A DNA stretch of 64,000 bases, from the NCBI RefSeq assembly GCF_003062295.1, contig NZ_PYCN01000021.1:1-64000 (forward strand), given 5' to 3'. This document shows positions 45,284 through 54,839 of this stretch, piece by piece (positions within the stretch are counted from its first letter, which is position 1; each line of letters begins with the position of its first letter). The notes under the pieces were generated by a model, which made no database searches, had not been told where the DNA came from, and worked only from the letters and a program-made list of their open reading frames with translations. Made by a program: the position numbers and the translations under genes. Source of the DNA: Bradyrhizobium algeriense (GTDB lineage Bacteria; Pseudomonadota; Alphaproteobacteria; Rhizobiales; Xanthobacteraceae).

Positions 45284-46252
45284 TCAACGGCCCAACAGGT
45301 CGGGCGCGATCTTCTTGCAGGCGTCGACCAGGCCCTGAACCGCGCCGACCGACTTGTCGAAGGCTTCGCGGTCCTTACCGGCCAGCTCGATCTCGACAAT
45401 ACGCTCGACGCCCTTCGAGCCGATGACAACGGGGACGCCGACATACATGTCCTTCACGCCATATTCGCCGTTGAGATAGGCGGCGCAGGGCAGCACGCGC
45501 TTCTTGTCCTTCAGGTAGCTCTCGGCCATCGCGATCGCGGAAGCAGCCGGGGCGTAGAAGGCCGAACCGGTCTTGAGGAGGTTCACGATCTCGGCGCCGC
45601 CGTTGCGGGTGCGGTCGACGATCTCGTCGATGCGTGCCTGCGAGGTCCAGCCCATCTTGACCAGATCAGGCAGCGGAATGCCGGCGACGGTGGAATAGCG
45701 GGTCAGCGGCACCATGGTGTCGCCGTGACCGCCGAGCACGAAGGCGGTGACGTCCTCGACCGAGACATTGAATTCATCGGCCAGGAAATAGCGGAACCGC
45801 GCGGAGTCGAGCACGCCGGCCATGCCGACCACCTTCTTGTGCGGCATTCCGGAAGCCTTCTGCAGCGCCCACACCATCGCATCCAGCGGGTTGGTGATGC
45901 AGATGACGAAAGCGTCGGGGGCATATTTCTTGATGCCGGCGCCGACCTGCTCCATGACCTTGAGATTGATGCTCAGGAGATCGTCGCGGCTCATGCCGGG
46001 CTTGCGCGGCACGCCGGCGGTGACGATGCAGACCTTGGCGCCATCGAGCGCGTCGTAGGAATTGGCGCCGGTGAGATGGGCGTCGAAACCGTCGACCGGC
46101 GAAGACTGCGCGATATCGAGCGCTTTACCCTGGGGAACGCCCTCCGCGATGTCGAACATCACGACGTCGCCGAGCTCCTTCAGGCCGACGAGGTGAGCCA
46201 GCGTTCCGCCGATCTGACCGGAGCCAATCAAAGCAATCTTGTCGCGCGCCAT
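45284..46252 (-). CDS. mdh: malate dehydrogenase
   Basis: 322 aa, LDH-like MDH type. MARDKIALIGSGQIGGTLAHLV holds the NAD-binding GxGxxG. Substrate-binding arginines lie in PRKPGMSRDDLL and downstream; the catalytic Asp-His pair is in FVLGGHGDTMVPLTRYSTVAG. It oxidises malate to oxaloacetate. Upstream of sucC but separated from it by a terminator, so the genes may be regulated independently. Confidence 0.98.
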   Translation of the reverse strand: MARDKIALIGSGQIGGTLAHLVGLKELGDVVMFDIAEGVPQGKALDIAQSSPVDGFDAHLTGANSYDALDGAKVCIVTAGVPRKPGMSRDDLLSINLKVMEQVGAGIKKYAPDAFVICITNPLDAMVWALQKASGMPHKKVVGMAGVLDSARFRYFLADEFNVSVEDVTAFVLGGHGDTMVPLTRYSTVAGIPLPDLVKMGWTSQARIDEIVDRTRNGGAEIVNLLKTGSAFYAPAASAIAMAESYLKDKKRVLPCAAYLNGEYGVKDMYVGVPVVIGSKGVERIVEIELAGKDREAFDKSVGAVQGLVDACKKIAPDLLGR

Positions 46253-46398
46253 GGGAAATTTGTCCTTCTGAGACGAAGATGAGGGGTGTGGATAAGGAAG
46301 TTGGATGGCTGGTTATCCCTTTCGAATGACCGGTTCAAGCCGGGGCGTGCCCGATTCTAGACCCTGCCTCGATTTCGGTCAGGTATGCCAGCGAAAGA

Positions 46399-47583
46399 CT
46401 ACGTTTCCACCAGTCCCGTGCTCGACCCGCTCGCCGCGGAATCCTTCCGGCCGTGCGGGAGCGCCAGGTAGGATTCGGAGCTCATTTCGATCAGCCGTGA
46501 CGAGGTCCGCCTGAACTCGTTGGCCTCATTGCCATCGGTTGCCAGGTACAGCGACACCGGATCGGCCTCGGCCGACGCCATCAGCTTCACGGCATTGTCA
46601 TAGAGCGTATCGATCAGCGAGATAAAACGCTTGGCGGCGTTCTTCTCGGGGTAATCCATGACAGGAATGCGGTCGATCAGGATGGTGTGATAATCATGCG
46701 CCAGCCGCAGATAGTCCGACGCCGCCAGCGGCTTTTCACAGATGTCGGCAAAGGAAAATCGCGCGACGCCATGCGCCGAACAGGGCACGTGCAGAACGCG
46801 ACCCTTGATCGTGATGTCCCGCGGCTTGCAGGGCGCATTGCCCGTCATCTTGCGCCAGGCGCGATCGAGCGCGGCGCCGGCCTCATCATCCGGCGGCACC
46901 AGCCACATCTTCACGCCGGCGAGCTTTTCCAGGCGGAAATCCGTGCGCGCATCGAGCCGCAGCACGTCCATGCGATCTGCGATCTGCGAAATGAACGGCA
47001 GGAACAGCGCGCGGTTGAGCCCGCCTTTGTAGAGGTCTTCGGGCGCGACGTTCGAGGTCGCCACCACGACGGTGCCGAGCTCGAACAGTTTTGAGAACAG
47101 CCGCCCGAGGATCATGGCGTCGGCAATGTCGGTGACGTGGAATTCGTCGAAGCACAACAGCCACGCCTCGTCGAAGATGGCGTTGGCTGTCAGCTCGATC
47201 ACGTCGCCGTCTGCGATTTCACCGCGCGCGATGTTCTGCCGATAGGCGTAGATCTTCTCATGCGCCTCGGCCATGAATTCGTGGAAATGGGCGCGGCGCT
47301 TGTGCGCGACCGGCGAGTGCTGAAAGAACAGGTCCATCAGCATGGTCTTGCCGCGGCCGACCTCGCCGTGAACGTAAAGCCCCCGCGGCGGCGGCTCGCT
47401 CTTGTCGCCAAACAACCGGCCAAGCAGGCTGAGCTTGCGCGCCGGCTTGTAGCTCGACAGCCGTTCCTCAAGCGCCGTGAACGCCTCGGCGGCGTCGGCC
47501 TGCGCAGGATCGGCCTCGATCGAGCCGGAGGAAACCAGCGCCTGATACTGCGCGCGGAACGAGGTGGGGTCGGTCGACAGCAT
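46399..47583 (-). CDS. zapE: cell-division ATPase ZapE (AFG1 family)
   Basis: 394 aa from ATG 47583 (MLSTDPTSFRAQYQAL). Walker A GEVGRGKTMLMD (about residues 67-78), HFHEFM, Walker B LLCFDEFHVTDIADAMIL, and the sensor segment TSNVAPEDLYKGGLNRALFLPFI are typical of the AFG1/ZapE family. It destabilises FtsZ polymers in E. coli. The ORF upstream of 47583 falls in a dispersed repeat and is not used. Confidence 0.94.
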   Translation of the reverse strand: MLSTDPTSFRAQYQALVSSGSIEADPAQADAAEAFTALEERLSSYKPARKLSLLGRLFGDKSEPPPRGLYVHGEVGRGKTMLMDLFFQHSPVAHKRRAHFHEFMAEAHEKIYAYRQNIARGEIADGDVIELTANAIFDEAWLLCFDEFHVTDIADAMILGRLFSKLFELGTVVVATSNVAPEDLYKGGLNRALFLPFISQIADRMDVLRLDARTDFRLEKLAGVKMWLVPPDDEAGAALDRAWRKMTGNAPCKPRDITIKGRVLHVPCSAHGVARFSFADICEKPLAASDYLRLAHDYHTILIDRIPVMDYPEKNAAKRFISLIDTLYDNAVKLMASAEADPVSLYLATDGNEANEFRRTSSRLIEMSSESYLALPHGRKDSAASGSSTGLVET

Positions 47584-47653
47584 GGCCCCTTTCGGCCTCA
47601 AGCGAAGACAAATTGCAAGCCTTGAATGATGCTGGGGCCATGCAAATGAAGCT

Positions 47654-47692
47654 GCGTGGCCCGGATGGAGCGCAGCGCAATCCGGGCTACGG
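47654..47692. repeat. short intergenic repeat (GTAGCCCGGAT family)
   Basis: GCCCGGATGGAGCGCAGCGC followed by AATCCGGGCTACGG. The arms CCCGGAT/ATCCGGG fold back on each other. Related units lie at 54101-54222 and 55023-55109. Confidence 0.65.
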
Positions 47693-47693
47693 C

Positions 47694-48230
47694 TCACGCA
47701 CTCAGCGCGTAGGAATCCTCGACCACATAGGGGCCGCCGCCGGTGGAGGCGCGCGACGAAAACAGCACGAAGCGAGAGGCCATGAACGTCCGGCTCGGAA
47801 AGTAGCCGCGCACCGAGAGATAATCGGCCACGTCCTGGCTCGACGCATCGTGCAGCCGCGCCAGCGTCACGTGCGGCGTGAATTTTCGGCCCTCGGGATC
47901 GAGCCCGATCCGCTGCATCAGCCGTTCGAGTTCGGCCTGCAGCTCGATCAGCGGCCGGCTCGGCTCGACGGAAGCGACCACCGCGCGTGGCTTCTTGCCG
48001 CCAAAACTCTGCAGGCCCTGCACCTTGACCTCGAACGGCTTGCGGTTGATCCGAAACAGCATCGAGGCGATTTCATTCGCCGACATGCCGTCGATATCGC
48101 CGATGAAGCGCAAGGTGACGTGGTAATTTTCGGGATCGATCCAGCGTGCGCCAGGAAGGCCGCCACGCAAATTGGAAAGGCTCTGGCCGATCTCGGCCGG
48201 AATTTCCAGTCCAGCAAACAAACGCGGCAT
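47694..48230 (-). CDS. thpR: RNA 2',3'-cyclic phosphodiesterase (2H family)
   Basis: 178 aa. Two H-x-T/S-x motifs: HVTLRFIGD (about residue 37) and HVTLARLHD (about residue 125), the catalytic pair of the 2H phosphoesterases. MPRLFAGLEIP at the N-terminus fits the ThpR/LigT subgroup. It opens 2',3'-cyclic phosphates on RNA ends. Upstream of zapE, same direction, with a repeat between. Confidence 0.93.
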   Translation of the reverse strand: MPRLFAGLEIPAEIGQSLSNLRGGLPGARWIDPENYHVTLRFIGDIDGMSANEIASMLFRINRKPFEVKVQGLQSFGGKKPRAVVASVEPSRPLIELQAELERLMQRIGLDPEGRKFTPHVTLARLHDASSQDVADYLSVRGYFPSRTFMASRFVLFSSRASTGGGPYVVEDSYALSA

Positions 48231-48411
48231 CGCAAAAATCCTCGATGCGAAGGCGTCAGCTTTGGCGGCTCACGCCTGACAGCAAACCCGGTGACGAATC
48301 ACCGATCACTAATTCCTACCCGACTTATATGACCCTGCGAAGCACGCGGCGCCAGCAGACCGGAATGCTACGGGGAAAACCAGCAGCAAGGTTATTCGTT
48401 TGCATCTTTTT

Positions 48412-49077
48412 TCAACTCCGCTGCCCGGAGATCGTGCCGAGAAATGCCTCCACCATAGGCAGAATATTTTTCACGATGACATCGACGCCCTCGGCGGTCG
48501 GATGCAGCCCGTCCGCCTGGTTGAGTTTGGTGTCTGCCGCGACCCCTTCCAGGAAGAACGGGTAGAGCGGGACGCCGAAGGATTTGGAAAGCTCCGGATA
48601 GATCGCGTTGAAGCGCGCGGCGTATTCGCTGCCGTAATTGGGCGGCGCAAGCATTCCGCATAGCAGAACGGCGATCTTGCGCGCCTTCAGCCGCGTCAGG
48701 ATTTCAGTCAATGCCGTTCGGGTGACGGCGGGGTCGATGCCGCGCAGCGCGTCGTTGGCGCCAAGTTCGAGAATCACCGCCTCGGTTCCCTCGGGGATCG
48801 ACCAGTCCAGCCGGTCGCGGCCGCCGGACGAGGTATCGCCGGACACCCCGGCATTGATCATGTCGACCTTTATCCCTTTGTCGCTCAAAGCTTTTTGCAG
48901 GCGGGCGGGGAACGCCGCCGTGGCCTGCAGGCCGAGGCCGGCGCTCAAGGAATCGCCGAGGACGACCATTTTGACCGGTTTGGCGGGTGCGGTGGCAGGA
49001 GAATGGACTTGGGACTGGGCCAAAACCGGTCCGGCCGTCATCAAAGCCATAATCAACACGCGTATGTGCGCAAACAT
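48412..49077 (-). CDS. GDSL-type arylesterase / lysophospholipase (TesA-like)
   Basis: 221 aa from ATG 49077, with a signal peptide (MFAHIRVLIMALMTAGPVLAQ). SGNH blocks: GDSLSAGLG (Ser nucleophile), GVSGDTSSGG, ELGANDALRG and DGLHPTAEG (Asp-His). It is probably a periplasmic esterase that acts on aryl esters or lysophospholipids, like TesA. Divergent from the ABC transporter genes at 49127; this pair is conserved in many alphaproteobacteria. Longer upstream starts would overlap that gene. Confidence 0.92.
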   Translation of the reverse strand: MFAHIRVLIMALMTAGPVLAQSQVHSPATAPAKPVKMVVLGDSLSAGLGLQATAAFPARLQKALSDKGIKVDMINAGVSGDTSSGGRDRLDWSIPEGTEAVILELGANDALRGIDPAVTRTALTEILTRLKARKIAVLLCGMLAPPNYGSEYAARFNAIYPELSKSFGVPLYPFFLEGVAADTKLNQADGLHPTAEGVDVIVKNILPMVEAFLGTISGQRS

Positions 49078-49126
49078 CCGTTTCAAGCCCTCGACCCGAG
49101 TGGCGTAAGTGCCATATGACCGAGCC

Positions 49127-49840
49127 ATGGACAGTCTCATCGAACCCTCTTCACTGGCCGGCGTCGAGCCGGACACCATTTCCATTTCCAACGTCAACCT
49201 CTCGCTCGGTTCAGGCGCCGCCCGCGTTCATATCCTGAAAGATATCAGCCTTCGTGTGGCACCGGGGGAGGCGATCGGCCTGATCGGCCCGTCAGGCTCG
49301 GGCAAATCGACCTTGCTGATGGTGATGGCGGGGCTGGAGCGTCCTGACAGCGGAGAGGTGGTGGTCAACGGCACGCCGTTCAATGCCCTCGACGAGGATG
49401 CGCTGGCGCGCTTCCGCGGCCGCCAGGTCGGCATCGTGTTCCAGTCGTTTCATCTGATCCCGACCATGACGGCGCTGGAAAACGTCGCGGTGCCGCTGGA
49501 GCTCGCCGGCAATCCTGACGCGGCAGCACGCGCGGCGCAGGAGCTGGCGTCGGTCGGGCTCGGCGATCGGCTGCATCACTATCCGACGCAATTGTCGGGT
49601 GGTGAGCAGCAGCGTGTGGCGCTGGCCCGTGCGCTGGCGCCAGATCCCGCCATTCTCGTTGCGGACGAGCCGACCGGCAATCTCGATGAAGCCACCGGCA
49701 AGCAGATCGTCGATCTCCTGTTCACCAAGCACGCCGAGCGCGGCATGACCCTGGTGCTGGTGACACACGATAGTTCGCTGGCGCAGCGCTGCGACCGCGT
49801 TGTGCGGCTGCGCTCGGGCCGGATCGACGGCCATTCATGA
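49127..49840 (+). CDS. ABC transporter ATP-binding protein (LolD/MacB type)
   Basis: 237 aa from ATG 49127. Walker A GPSGSGKST, Q-loop QSFHLIPTMTALENVAVPLE (a LolD/MacB-like segment), signature LSGGEQQRVALARAL, Walker B ILVADEPTGNLDE. Its TGA overlaps the ATG of the large permease, so the two are translated together. Divergent from the TesA-like gene. In E. coli the matching arrangement is YbbA-YbbP beside TesA, which agrees well with this locus. Substrate unproven. Confidence 0.92.
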   Translation: MDSLIEPSSLAGVEPDTISISNVNLSLGSGAARVHILKDISLRVAPGEAIGLIGPSGSGKSTLLMVMAGLERPDSGEVVVNGTPFNALDEDALARFRGRQVGIVFQSFHLIPTMTALENVAVPLELAGNPDAAARAAQELASVGLGDRLHHYPTQLSGGEQQRVALARALAPDPAILVADEPTGNLDEATGKQIVDLLFTKHAERGMTLVLVTHDSSLAQRCDRVVRLRSGRIDGHS

Positions 49841-52407
49841 GCGTCATTTCCGAACCGGCCTATCGGAGCCGCGCGTCATCCCTTGCCGTGCGCTACGCGC
49901 TTCGCGAACTGCGCAGCGGCTTGCGCGGCTTTTATGTCTTCATCGCCTGCATCGCGCTTGGCGTGATGGCGATTGCCGGCGTCGGCTCGGTCGCAGCCAG
50001 CCTCAGCGAAGGTTTGACGCGCGAGGGCCGCACGCTGCTCGGCGGCGACGTGGCGTTCTCGCTGATCCAGCGCGAGGCCAAGCCGGAGGAAATCGCATTC
50101 CTGCGCGCGCGCGGCCAGGTTTCGGTGGCGGCGGCGCTGCGCGTGATGGCCCGCAGTAACGACGGCAAGCTGGCGCTGGTCGAACTCAAGGCGGTGGATG
50201 GCAACTACCCGATGCTCGGGCAGGTGACGCTCGAGCCCAAAATGCCGATGGCGGATCTCCTGGCCGAGCGCGACGGCGCGTTCGGGGCCGCGGTCGATTC
50301 CACGCTGCTGGCGCGGCTCGACCTGAAGCTCGGCGACCGCATCACAATCGGCAATGCCAGCCTCCAGATCCGCAGCGTCGTTGTCGCCGAGCCGGACAAG
50401 CTCGCCGGCAATGTCGGATTGGGCCCGCGCGTTCTCGTCAGCGAAGCGAGCCTGCGCGCCTCCGGCTTGCTGCAGCCCGGCAGCCTGGTGCGCTGGATCT
50501 ACCGCGTGAAGCTGCCGGACAATGCGGCCGACGATCGCTCCGCCAACCAAATGATCGAGAGCACGCGCAGCGCCCTGCCGGAAGCCGGCTGGTGGATCCG
50601 CAGCAGCAGCAATGCCTCGCCGCAGCTCGAACGAACCATCAATCGCTTCACCCAGTTCCTGACGCTGGTCGGCCTCGCCGCACTTCTGGTCGGCGGCGTC
50701 GGCGTTGCCAACGCGGTCAAGAGCCATATCGATCGCCGCCGCGACGTCATCGCCTCGTTCAAGGCGCTGGGCGCCACCGGGCGCGACGTCTTCACGATTT
50801 ATCTGACGCAGGTGATCCTGCTCGCCGCGGTCGGCTCGGTGATCGGGCTCGCCGCCGGCGCGGCGTTGCCGTTCCTCATCGTCGGCGTGTTCGGCAAGCT
50901 GCTGCCATTGCCGGTGATCCCTGCCCTGCATTTCGATGAACTGGCGCTGTCATTCGTCTATGGCCTGCTCACCGCGCTCGCCTTCGGATTATGGCCGCTC
51001 GGCCGGGTGCATGACGTGCCGGTCGCGGCGTTGTTTCGCGAGGAGGTCGCGCGCGAATGGCATCGTCCGCGCTGGAGCTACCTCGCGCTGATGGCGGTGG
51101 TGATCGCGCTGCTGGTCGCGGTCGCCATCGGGCTTGCCTATGACAAGCGGGTCGCGGCCGTGTTCGTCGTCTCTTCGGTGGCGGTGTTCGCGCTGCTGCG
51201 CGGCGTCGCCGCCGGGCTGATGGCGCTGGCACGCCGCACGCCACGATCCCGAATCACCATGCTGCGGCTGGCGATCGCCAACATCTACCGGCCCGGCGCG
51301 CTGACGCCCTCGGTCGTGATGTCGCTCGGCCTCGGGCTCGCGGTCCTCGTCACCATCACCCAGATCGACGGCAATCTGCGCCGGCAATTCCTGGCGGCGT
51401 TGCCGGAGAAAGCACCCTCGTTCTATTTCATCGACATTCCGACCGCCGACGCCGACCGCTTCGGTGCCTTCCTCAAACAGGTCGCGCCGCAATCGACGGT
51501 TGAAGACGTGCCGATGTTGCGCGGACGCATCGTCGCCGCCCGGGGCGTCAAGGCCGACGAGCTCAAGCCCTCGCAGGATTCCGAATGGGTGCTGCAGAGC
51601 GACCGCGGCCTGACCTATACCGGCGAAGTCCCGAAAGGCTCGAAGGTTGTCGAGGGCGAATGGTGGCGCGCCGACTATAGCGGCCCGCCGCTGGTCTCTC
51701 TGGAGAAGAAGATCGCCGACGGGCTGAAACTCAAGATCGGCGACGAAATCGTGGTCAACGTGCTCGGCCGCGACATTCCGGCCCGGATCAGCAACCTGCG
51801 CAACGTCGACTGGCAGGGGCTCGGCATCAATTTCGTGCTGGTGTTCTCGCCCAATGCTTTCAAGGGCGCGCCGCACAGCCATGTTGCGACCCTGTCCGAA
51901 GTCCATCCAGACGCCGCCGGCGACGCCCGGATCATCAAACAGGTCGCGGACGCCTTCCCGATGGTCACCAGCGTGCGGGTCCGTGAGGCGCTGGAAACCG
52001 TCGGCACCGTCATCACCAACCTCGTGCTCGCCATCCGCGGCGCCAGCGCGGTGACGCTGATCTCGGCGATCCTGGTGCTGGGCGGCGCGCTGGCGGCCGG
52101 CCACCGCCACCGGGTCTATGACGCGGTCATCTTGAAGACGCTGGGTGCAACCCGGGCGCGGCTGCTCGGCGCCTACGCGCTGGAATACCTGATGATCGGC
52201 CTCGCCACGGCGGTTTTCGGCGTGATCGCGGGCTCGGTCGCGGCCTGGCTGATCGTGACCCGGCTGATGACGCTCGGTTTCATCTGGCAGGCCGGCAGCG
52301 CCGCAGGCGTGGTTGTCGCCGCCCTGGTCGTCACCGTAGGCCTCGGGCTCGCCGGGACGTTGTTGGCCCTGAACCAGAAGCCGGCCAGCGTGTTACGGAA
52401 TTTGTGA
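49837..52407 (+). CDS. FtsX-like large ABC permease (YbbP type)
   Basis: 856 aa. N-terminal membrane segment (about 35-60), a large periplasmic MacB-PCD domain, three membrane helices in the FtsX pattern (about 270-400), further helices near 410-480 and 495, a second periplasmic domain, and a final FtsX triplet (about 725-850) containing HRHRVYDAVILKTLGATRARLL. Two FtsX units in one chain fit the YbbP class. It works with the ATPase encoded directly upstream. Confidence 0.92.
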   Translation: MSVISEPAYRSRASSLAVRYALRELRSGLRGFYVFIACIALGVMAIAGVGSVAASLSEGLTREGRTLLGGDVAFSLIQREAKPEEIAFLRARGQVSVAAALRVMARSNDGKLALVELKAVDGNYPMLGQVTLEPKMPMADLLAERDGAFGAAVDSTLLARLDLKLGDRITIGNASLQIRSVVVAEPDKLAGNVGLGPRVLVSEASLRASGLLQPGSLVRWIYRVKLPDNAADDRSANQMIESTRSALPEAGWWIRSSSNASPQLERTINRFTQFLTLVGLAALLVGGVGVANAVKSHIDRRRDVIASFKALGATGRDVFTIYLTQVILLAAVGSVIGLAAGAALPFLIVGVFGKLLPLPVIPALHFDELALSFVYGLLTALAFGLWPLGRVHDVPVAALFREEVAREWHRPRWSYLALMAVVIALLVAVAIGLAYDKRVAAVFVVSSVAVFALLRGVAAGLMALARRTPRSRITMLRLAIANIYRPGALTPSVVMSLGLGLAVLVTITQIDGNLRRQFLAALPEKAPSFYFIDIPTADADRFGAFLKQVAPQSTVEDVPMLRGRIVAARGVKADELKPSQDSEWVLQSDRGLTYTGEVPKGSKVVEGEWWRADYSGPPLVSLEKKIADGLKLKIGDEIVVNVLGRDIPARISNLRNVDWQGLGINFVLVFSPNAFKGAPHSHVATLSEVHPDAAGDARIIKQVADAFPMVTSVRVREALETVGTVITNLVLAIRGASAVTLISAILVLGGALAAGHRHRVYDAVILKTLGATRARLLGAYALEYLMIGLATAVFGVIAGSVAAWLIVTRLMTLGFIWQAGSAAGVVVAALVVTVGLGLAGTLLALNQKPASVLRNL

Positions 52408-52647
52408 CAATTTGTAGCGGGGGAAAGGCGGAATTAACGCTGCTTTTGCTGAGAATGACGGCAGAAGCGACATTCAGCCGCGCGTGGAAGCTTGCGTCGA
52501 ATGTGTTAGTTTCCCACATACCAACCAAGATCAGAGGCCGGCTTGTTGACGTGACGTTAATGTCAGCAAATCAGGGCACCTGAGATAGAAATCTAACCGG
52601 CGCCGCAAACCCTTGCGCTCCGCCGGGCAACCAACGGGAATTCGACC
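52408..52647 (+). other. 240-bp intergenic region before the Bax1-I gene
   Basis: No ORF of note. It probably holds the promoter of the Bax1-I gene (TTGACG near 52544), but no -10 box is clear. Confidence 0.35.
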
Positions 52648-53439
52648 ATGTCGGACCTAGACCGTAACTACGTATCTCCTTTCGGCCGGGCCGCCGGACG
52701 CGTTGACGCTGCGGCCGTCGATGCCGGTCTGCGCGCCTACATGCTGCGCATCTACAACTACATGAGCATCGGCCTGGCGATCACCGGCCTTGCCGCGCTC
52801 GGCGTCTACATGGCTGCGGTGACCACCGATCAGGCCGGCGCCGTTGCCCGGTTCGGCAACGCCTACCTGACGCAGTTCGGCTACGCGATGTATGTCAGCC
52901 CCCTGAAGTGGCTGTTCATCCTCGCGCCGCTGGCCATGGTGTTTGCGATCTCGGCCGGCATCAATCGGCTGCGGCCTGCGACCGCCCAGATGCTGTTCTG
53001 GGTGTTCTCGGCGCTGATGGGCATTTCGCTGTCCTCGATCTTCCTGGTGTATACGCACACCTCGATCGTGCGGGTGTTCTTCATCACCGCGGCCACCTTC
53101 GGCGCACTGAGCCTCTACGGCTACACCACCAAGCGTGACATGAGCGGCATGGGGTCGTTCCTGTTCATGGGCCTGATCGGCGTCATCATCGCGAGCCTGG
53201 TCAACCTGTTCCTGGCGAGCTCGATGCTGCAGTTCATCGTCTCGGTGGTCGGTGTGCTGGTGTTCGCGGGCCTCACCGCCTGGGATACCCAGCGGCTGAA
53301 GAACGACTACATCTACGGCTACGCCTCTGAAGGCGGCGAGATTGCAGAGAAAGCCGCGATTACCGGTGCATTGTCGCTCTACCTGAACTTCATCAACCTG
53401 TTCACGCTGCTGTTGCAGCTGCTCGGCCAGCGCGACTAG
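52648..53439 (+). CDS. Bax inhibitor-1/YccA family membrane protein
   Basis: 263 aa with seven predicted transmembrane helices from about residue 35. AYMLRIYNYMSIGLAITGLAAL at the start and the C-terminal GLTAWDTQRLKNDY signature are typical of the bacterial Bax1-I family (YccA, YbhL). Some members act as pH-sensitive calcium leak channels, others modulate FtsH. A strong terminator follows directly. Confidence 0.93.
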   Translation: MSDLDRNYVSPFGRAAGRVDAAAVDAGLRAYMLRIYNYMSIGLAITGLAALGVYMAAVTTDQAGAVARFGNAYLTQFGYAMYVSPLKWLFILAPLAMVFAISAGINRLRPATAQMLFWVFSALMGISLSSIFLVYTHTSIVRVFFITAATFGALSLYGYTTKRDMSGMGSFLFMGLIGVIIASLVNLFLASSMLQFIVSVVGVLVFAGLTAWDTQRLKNDYIYGYASEGGEIAEKAAITGALSLYLNFINLFTLLLQLLGQRD

Positions 53440-53463
53440 TCGCTACCGACCAGGTACGAGTTG

Positions 53464-53496
53464 AAGCCCCGGCCTCGCGGCCGGGGCTTTTCTTTT
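53464..53496 (+). terminator. Rho-independent terminator after the Bax1-I gene
   Basis: The 11-bp perfect stem AAGCCCCGGCC / GGCCGGGGCTT with a TCGC loop is followed by TTCTTTT. Confidence 0.9.
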
Positions 53497-53557
53497 GCCT
53501 CTTCCCTCTAGCCTCGAACCCGCTTCCCTTCTGCGCGAAAAAATCTAATCTTGCGCC

Positions 53558-54088
53558 ATGTCTGTTCCCGAAATTCGCTCCGCCACCGAGGCCGACCTCC
53601 CCGCCATCACCGAAATCTACGAGCACGCGGTACGCTACGGCACCGCGACGTTCGAGCTGATCCCTCCCGATCTCGCCGAGATGACCCGGCGATTCAGGGC
53701 GCTGATGGATGGCGGCTTTCCCTATTTCGTTGCCGTCGTCGAAGGCCGCGTGATCGGCTACGCCTATGCGGGGCCCTATCGCCCGCGGCCGGCCTACCGT
53801 TTTACGGTGGAGAATTCCATCTATCTGCAACCCTCGACCCACCGCCGCGGTATCGGCCTGCAATTGTTGCAGCGGCTGATCCCCGAATGCGAGGCGCGCG
53901 GCTTCCGGCAGATGATCGCCGTGATCGGCGATTCCGCCAATGCCGGCTCGATCGGCCTTCACACCAAATGCGGGTTCCAGATGATCGGGACGCACGCCGA
54001 TGTCGGCCTCAAGTTCGGCCGCTGGCTCGACACCGTGATGATGCAGCGCGCGCTCGGTGAAGGCGGGTCGACGGTACCGAGGGATTGA
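53558..54088 (+). CDS. GNAT acetyltransferase, phosphinothricin N-acetyltransferase (PAT)-like
   Basis: 176 aa. IRSATEADLPAITEIYEHAVRYGTATFE is the classic PAT/Bar-like N-terminus. GYAYAGPYRPRPAYRFTVENSIYL, HRRGIGLQLLQ (acetyl-CoA loop) and SIGLHTKCGFQMIG follow in the same family pattern. Such proteins acetylate phosphinothricin, methionine sulfoximine or related amino acids. Alone between a terminator and a repeat. Native substrate not certain. Confidence 0.9.
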   Translation: MSVPEIRSATEADLPAITEIYEHAVRYGTATFELIPPDLAEMTRRFRALMDGGFPYFVAVVEGRVIGYAYAGPYRPRPAYRFTVENSIYLQPSTHRRGIGLQLLQRLIPECEARGFRQMIAVIGDSANAGSIGLHTKCGFQMIGTHADVGLKFGRWLDTVMMQRALGEGGSTVPRD

Positions 54089-54100
54089 AGGTTCGAACTC

Positions 54101-54222
54101 GTAGCCCGGATGGAGCCAACGGGGTCGCGCGAATGCGCGCCCGATGACAGGCTCCGCGCAATCCGGGATAGGTCTATCGAACTGCGAGAATCCCGGATTT
54201 CGCTTCGCTCCATCCGGGCTAC
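54101..54222. repeat. long inverted repeat (GTAGCCCGGATGGAGC family)
   Basis: The left arm GTAGCCCGGATGGAGC (54101-54116) and right arm GCTCCATCCGGGCTAC (about 54207-54222) are exact inverses. Inner parts include GCGCAATCCGGG and CCCGGATTTCGCTTC. The unit ends 10 bp from the DUF2794 stop codon. Confidence 0.8.
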
Positions 54223-54232
54223 GGGGCCCCGC

Positions 54233-54604
54233 CTACACCAGCGCCAGCTTGCGGTCGATCACCAGCAGCACGCGTTCGAGCTCGTGGCCGCGGCGCAGGA
54301 TCAGGCCGGTCGCCGAGATCACGCTGTACATGCCCTGCTTGCGCGCGAGCCGCGGATCTTTCTCGATGCGGTAGACCGGAACCTCGGAGGCGCGGCGGAA
54401 TACCGAGAACACCGCGCGGTCTTTCAGAAAGTCGATGGCGTAGTCGCGCCATTCGCCGTCGGCGACCATGCGCCCATACAGATTGAGGATACGGTTGAGT
54501 TCGAGACGATTGAACGTGACACGATTCGGCGGGGCAGTTGCAGTGGCGGTGCGCGCCACTGCGCGGCTCTCGCTTGGATCGGTGTCCTCCGATATCGAGC
54601 TCAT
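54233..54604 (-). CDS. DUF2794 domain protein
   Basis: 123 aa. Core residues FNRLELNRILNLYGRMVADG, EWRDYAIDFLKDRAVFSVFRR and SEVPVYRIEKDPRLARKQG form the DUF2794 signature. The N-terminal 25 residues are low-complexity (Ser/Thr/Ala). No signal peptide or membrane segment. Function of the family is unknown, and it is restricted mainly to alphaproteobacteria. Confidence 0.88.
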   Translation of the reverse strand: MSSISEDTDPSESRAVARTATATAPPNRVTFNRLELNRILNLYGRMVADGEWRDYAIDFLKDRAVFSVFRRASEVPVYRIEKDPRLARKQGMYSVISATGLILRRGHELERVLLVIDRKLALV

Positions 54605-54839
54605 GGAGCGCCTCCTGTCATCTCAGGCATGCTCTCGTTCCGAAAACCGGTCCCCACTTTTCGGGCGCATGCCGAGATTTACATGATCGCGCTAACCGCA
54701 GGACGCCGCAAGGGGGTGTAAACACGAAGGAAACCGTGCGGAACCGCCCGGCATCGCGGGAAACATCGATTCACGGTATCGTTAGCGGAATCTTATTGCT
54801 GCCCCACTTCCGCCAACCGCCCGCCCCGCTGGATTGCGA